A stretch of 64,000 nucleotides of DNA from Variovorax sp. PBL-H6 (lineage in GTDB: Bacteria > Pseudomonadota > Gammaproteobacteria > Burkholderiales > Burkholderiaceae_C), in contig NZ_LR594659.1 in NCBI RefSeq assembly GCF_901827155.1, positions 4,726,001 through 4,790,000 on the forward strand, read 5' to 3'. A program made the position numbers and the translations under genes. Shown piece by piece: positions 57,486 to 64,000 of the stretch (position 1 is the stretch's first letter; each line of letters starts with the position of its first letter). Under the pieces are notes generated by a model. It did not search any database, was not told where the DNA came from, and saw only the letters and a list, made by a program, of their open reading frames with translations.

Positions 57486-58654
57486 ATGGCTGACGCTGCA
57501 AGTCCCCAACCTGTGCCTCTTACCAACGGGCTCGTCTACGTGGACGCCCGTATGCCAGGATTCACCCGTGTACGGCACGGGCGCAGCTTTCGTTATCGGG
57601 ACGCCAAGGGCCATTGGTTGCGCGACATCAATGAGCTTTCGCGTATCAGGCAATTGGCAATTCCGCCCGCGTACACGGATGTCTGGATCTGTCCGTTGCC
57701 CAACGGCCATCTCCAGGCCACGGGGATTGATGCACGCGGCCGCAAACAGTACCGCTATCACGCCGAATGGCGCCTGCTGAAGGATGAGACCAAGTTCGAA
57801 CGACTGGAATTGTTCGGGCGCGCGTTGCCGAGAATTCGCGCGCGAGTGGCCCGCGACCTTCGAGCAGCTGCGAAGGAATCTTCGCCGGGCCGCGCGGCGG
57901 TGCTGGCCACGTTAGTGCGCCTCCTTGACATCACCTTCCTTCGGGTTGGCAATGACGAATACGCAAACAGCAATCAATCTTATGGCCTCACGACCTTGCG
58001 CAACCGGCACGTGGATGTGCGCGGTACCTCGCTGAAGCTGCGCTTTCGGGGCAAGAGTGGCGTGCTGCATGAGGCCCAAGTCGATGATCCACGAGTAACG
58101 CGCGTGATTCGGAGTTGCCAACAGTTGCCCGGCCAAGAGCTGTTCCAGTTCCAGGGCCTCGACGGCGAAGCGCGCAGCGTGTCGTCCTCTGACGTCAACG
58201 AGTACTTGCGAGACGCTGCGGGAGACAATTTCACTGCGAAGGATTTCCGAACATGGCACGGAACAGTGCAAGCGCTTGAACTCACGCGCCTTGCTTGCAG
58301 TGGTGAACCAGCGGATCGCCCATCTCACGCGTCAGTGCCAAGGAGATTCTCGGTGCGGTAGCCCGACAACTCGGTAACACGCCCGCAGTTTGCAAGAAGG
58401 CCTATATTCATCCGGCTGTGCTGACGCTCGGCGCCAAACTTTCCACCGACTCCGGGGCAATGACCGAGATCTGGAAGGAACTCTCAGACGCGCCTCGAAG
58501 CGTGCACCGGCTTCATGCGGCGGAGGCACGATTGCTTGCGTTCTTACGGCGACACCGGCTGGAGGCTCGGCGCGCCCAGAAGGCCATCTCGGGGAGTCGA
58601 AGGCGCGGGCACTCGAGCCCCTCGAGGGGTAAGCAGCCAGTGCAGGCATGTTGA
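57486..58654 (+). pseudogene. DNA topoisomerase IB, frameshifted
   Basis: The first frame starts at 57486 (MADAASPQPVPLTNG) and covers the N-terminal domain and most of the catalytic domain: RHGRSFRYRDAKGHWLRD, FLRVGNDEYANSNQSYGLTTLRNRHV, RFRGKSG and FRTWHGTVQALEL. It then loses homology and stops at 58361. The family sequence resumes in another frame (from about 58331: SAKEILGAVARQLGNTPAVC, then KKAYIHPAVL with the catalytic tyrosine) and runs to 58654. The shift lies between about 58300 and 58330. The product of the first frame would be inactive. A sequencing error is the other explanation. Confidence 0.85.
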
Positions 58655-58752
58655 TCTAAGACCCTCGTTCCGCATCGTGCGACACTACAACCCATGTTCA
58701 ATGCAGCGTAGATCGACTCCCGCCACACTGAAGAGTGAGCGAGTGGGTTGGC

Positions 58753-58799
58753 GCCGAAGCAAATACTGACCCACTGCGCCGGAGTAAAGGTGACCCACC
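58753..58799. repeat. IS21 left-end repeats L1 and L2
   Basis: Two related 22-base units, 58753-58774 (GCCGAAGCAAATACTGACCC plus AC) and 58778-58799 (GCCGGAGTAAAGGTGACCCA plus CC). They match the inverted units at the right end and are probably transposase binding sites. Confidence 0.8.
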
Positions 58800-58832
58800 T
58801 GGGCGAGGATGACGGCCTTTTGGGCGCCGTCG

Positions 58833-59842
58833 ATGTTGACCCAGGAGCAAGCAGTGGAGATACGAGTGATGGCCCGAAGAGGCGAGAGCGTCAGAGCGAT
58901 CGCGAAGCAGTTGGACTGTTCGCGCAACACGGTGCGCCGGTATCTGAGAGACGAGACGGCACGGCGATACGGCCCGCGCGAAGCGCGGGCATGCAAGCTC
59001 GACGAGTACAAGGGCTATTTGCGTGAGCGTGTCGAGCAGGCCCGCCCGCGGTGGATTTCAGCCACCGTGCTCTTGCGCGAGATCCGCGAGCGCGGCTACG
59101 CCGGCGGCATCAGCCAGCTCAAGGCCTGGCTGGCGCCCTTGAAGAAGAGCGAGCCCGAGCCGCTGGTGCGCTTCGAGACCCCACCGGGCAAGCAGATGCA
59201 GGCCGACTTCACCTATGTCAGGCGAGGCCGCGATCCGCTGTTGGCGCTGGTGGTCACCATGGGCTACAGCCGCGCGAGCTTCGTGAAGTTCGTCGCGTGC
59301 TCCGGCGAAGACGCCGCCACGCTGTGCACGGGGTTGCGCGAGGCCTTCGACTATTTCGGCGAGGTGCCCGAGCATGTCCTGTTCGACAACACCAAGGCCG
59401 TGGTGATCGAACGCGACGCCTACGGCGAAGGCCTGCACCGCTGGAACGGCGAGTTGAGAGATCTCGCGGAGGCATGCGGCTTCACGCCCCGGCTGTGTCG
59501 CCCTTACCGGGCCAAGACCAAGGGCAAGGTCGAGCGATTTAATTCGCACCTGAAGGGCAGCTTCCTGGTCCCGCTGGCCGCGACGTTGGAAGCAAGCGGC
59601 CTGCGGCTCGATGCCAATCTGGCCAACCTGCACGTGCGTCGCTGGCTCGACGAGGTTGCCAACGCTCGCGTGCACGCCACCACCAAGGCCGTGCCCGCAG
59701 TGCGGCTGGCCGAAGAACGCGCGGTCATGCTGAGCGCGCCAGCGCTCAAGGCGCCGGCGCTCATACGTCAGCGCGTGGCCCTGCCGGTGGAGAGGTTGCA
59801 GCATCCGCTGTTGGTGTACGACGCCTTGCTGGAGGCTGCGTG

Positions 59843-59843
<1 letters not shown>
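58833..59843 (+). CDS. istA: IS21-family transposase IstA
   Basis: 336 residues from the ATG at 58833 (MLTQEQAVEIRVMARRG). HTH region: RRGESVRAIAKQLDCSRNTVRRYLR. The integrase-like core has the DDE residues in MQADFTYV, VLFDNTKAVVIE and TKGKVERFNSHLKG. It appears intact. Its TGA overlaps the istB ATG (ATGA), the usual coupling. Confidence 0.93.
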
Positions 59844-60678
<835 letters not shown>

Positions 60679-60716
60679 GGTATTGGGATGGTAGCGCGTG
60701 CGGGGGTTCTAAAAGC

Positions 60717-60748
60717 AAAAAGCCCAACCATTGCTGGTTGGGCTTTTT
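60717..60748 (-). terminator. Terminator of the rRNA operon
   Basis: A 14-bp perfect stem (AAAAAGCCCAACCA at 60717-60730 with its complement at 60735-60748) and loop TTGC (plus strand). It lies 12 bases downstream of the 5S 3' end and can act in both directions, so it would also stop transcripts leaving the IS. Confidence 0.95.
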
Positions 60749-60760
60749 GTGGCTGTAAGA

Positions 60761-60874
60761 GCCTGACGATGACCTACTTTCACACGGGAACCCGCACTAT
60801 CATCGGCGCTGAGGCGTTTCACTGTCCTGTTCGGGATGGGAAGGAGTGGGACCACCTCGCTATGGTCATCAGGC
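60761..60874 (-). rRNA. rrf: 5S ribosomal RNA
   Basis: About 114 bases. On the minus strand it begins GCCTGATGACCATAGCGAGG and contains CCCACTCCTTCCCATCCCGA and GAAACGCCTCAGCGCCGATG, ending GTAGGTCATCGTCAGGC. The two ends pair. These are conserved 5S landmarks of beta-proteobacteria. Confidence 0.96.
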
Positions 60875-60991
60875 ATAAAGGGGTGCTGTCTTGGTGTTGA
60901 GGTCAAGACGGCGAATTCATAGAGTTAAATCAGCTTGGTATTTGACTGCGTCACTTGGCATAAAACCTTGATCTGGGAGATCAAAGTTATA
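60875..60991 (-). other. 23S-5S spacer
   Basis: 117 bases with no tRNA. Contains a perfect hairpin TTGATCT/AGATCAA (60968-60974 and 60978-60984) and one arm of the pre-23S processing stem. Confidence 0.7.

Positions 60992-60999
<8 letters not shown>
60981..60999 (-). promoter_or_regulatory. Pre-23S processing stem, 3' arm
   Basis: TCAAAGTTATAGGGTCAAG at 60981-60999 is the exact complement of CTTGACCCTATAACTTTGA at 63855-63873, on the other side of the 23S gene. The 19-bp stem is the expected RNase III target that frees pre-23S rRNA. Confidence 0.85.
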
Positions 61000-63862
<2,863 letters not shown>

Positions 63863-64000
63863 TATAACTTTGACATTTCTTCACAGAAATTAAAGCCAAT
63901 CAAGGAATACGCCAGGTCTTTCACCTGACGCGTTATGCCGTCTTTAATTCGAATTGCTTCGAAGTAAAGTTCATTTGACGCAATCAAAAATTCTTGTTGC
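63863..64000 (-). other. 16S-23S spacer, part nearest 23S
   Basis: These 138 bases upstream of 23S belong to the internal transcribed spacer. They hold the left arm of the pre-23S stem (63855-63873). No tRNA-Ile or tRNA-Ala is seen within the window; if present they lie beyond base 64000, with 16S. Confidence 0.8.

Noticed and set aside
58300..58361. Programmed frameshift in the topoisomerase IB gene
   Set aside because: No slippery heptamer or downstream structure is evident at the junction, and intact family members are single-frame.

Overview
The window is a GC-rich chromosomal segment from a beta-proteobacterium of the order Burkholderiales. It is most likely a Comamonadaceae member close to Variovorax, judged from protein character and gene order: trpA-accD, lepA-lepB-rnc-era-recO-pdxJ-acpS, rpmF-plsX-fabHDG-acpP-fabF-rpoE, and a hemC-hemD-hemX-hemY run divergent from ppc. 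I could not run a database search, so the genus is an inference. Most of the window is conserved housekeeping sequence. The variable parts are an exopolysaccharide locus (about 35.1-47.0 kb) and a decayed stretch with an insertion sequence next to an rRNA operon (about 57.5-60.7 kb).

Layout. 1-6 kb: the end of trpA, then accD, a YggT-family membrane protein, a Lon N-domain protein, lysS, an Hsp70-like (YegD-type) gene and a YgjP-type metallopeptidase. 6-25.4 kb: one long minus-strand block. Read 5' to 3' it runs yceD, rpmF, plsX, fabH, fabD, fabG, acpP, fabF, a small membrane protein, rpoE, rseA, rseB, mucD, then (after two terminator-like hairpins) lepA, lepB, a DUF4845 protein, rnc, era, recO, pdxJ, acpS and nagZ. 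It joins fatty acid synthesis, the envelope stress sigma factor system, protein export and RNA processing, with many 4-bp stop/start overlaps. 25.4-31 kb: maf-like pyrophosphatase, an RsmI-like methyltransferase and an MFS transporter on plus; sppA, a Rieske protein, a HAD phosphatase and rluC on minus. 31-34.6 kb: a 540-base leader and rne, with a long arginine-rich tail.

35-47 kb: a Wzx/Wzy-type exopolysaccharide locus made of two convergent operons. The plus operon has the initiating sugar transferase, manC, fcl, three glycosyltransferases and a Wzy-like polymerase. The minus operon has wza (outer-membrane export lipoprotein), wzb (tyrosine phosphatase) and wzc (tyrosine autokinase). They meet at a strong bidirectional terminator next to a 10-bp tandem repeat. 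No Wzx flippase and no GDP-mannose dehydratase (gmd) is present in the window, so those functions must lie elsewhere. 47-57.2 kb: hemY, hemX, hemD and hemC on minus, ppc and a LysR regulator on plus, dinB on minus, and a putative glycolipid-binding protein.

57.5-64 kb: a topoisomerase IB gene broken by a frameshift before its catalytic tyrosine, an IS21-family element whose istB has a stop at codon 4, then an rRNA operon on the minus strand (terminator, 5S, complete 23S, start of the 16S-23S spacer). No tRNA gene, CRISPR array or prophage was seen. I found no convincing new multi-gene system. The least explained DNA is the 520-base gap between mucD and lepA.
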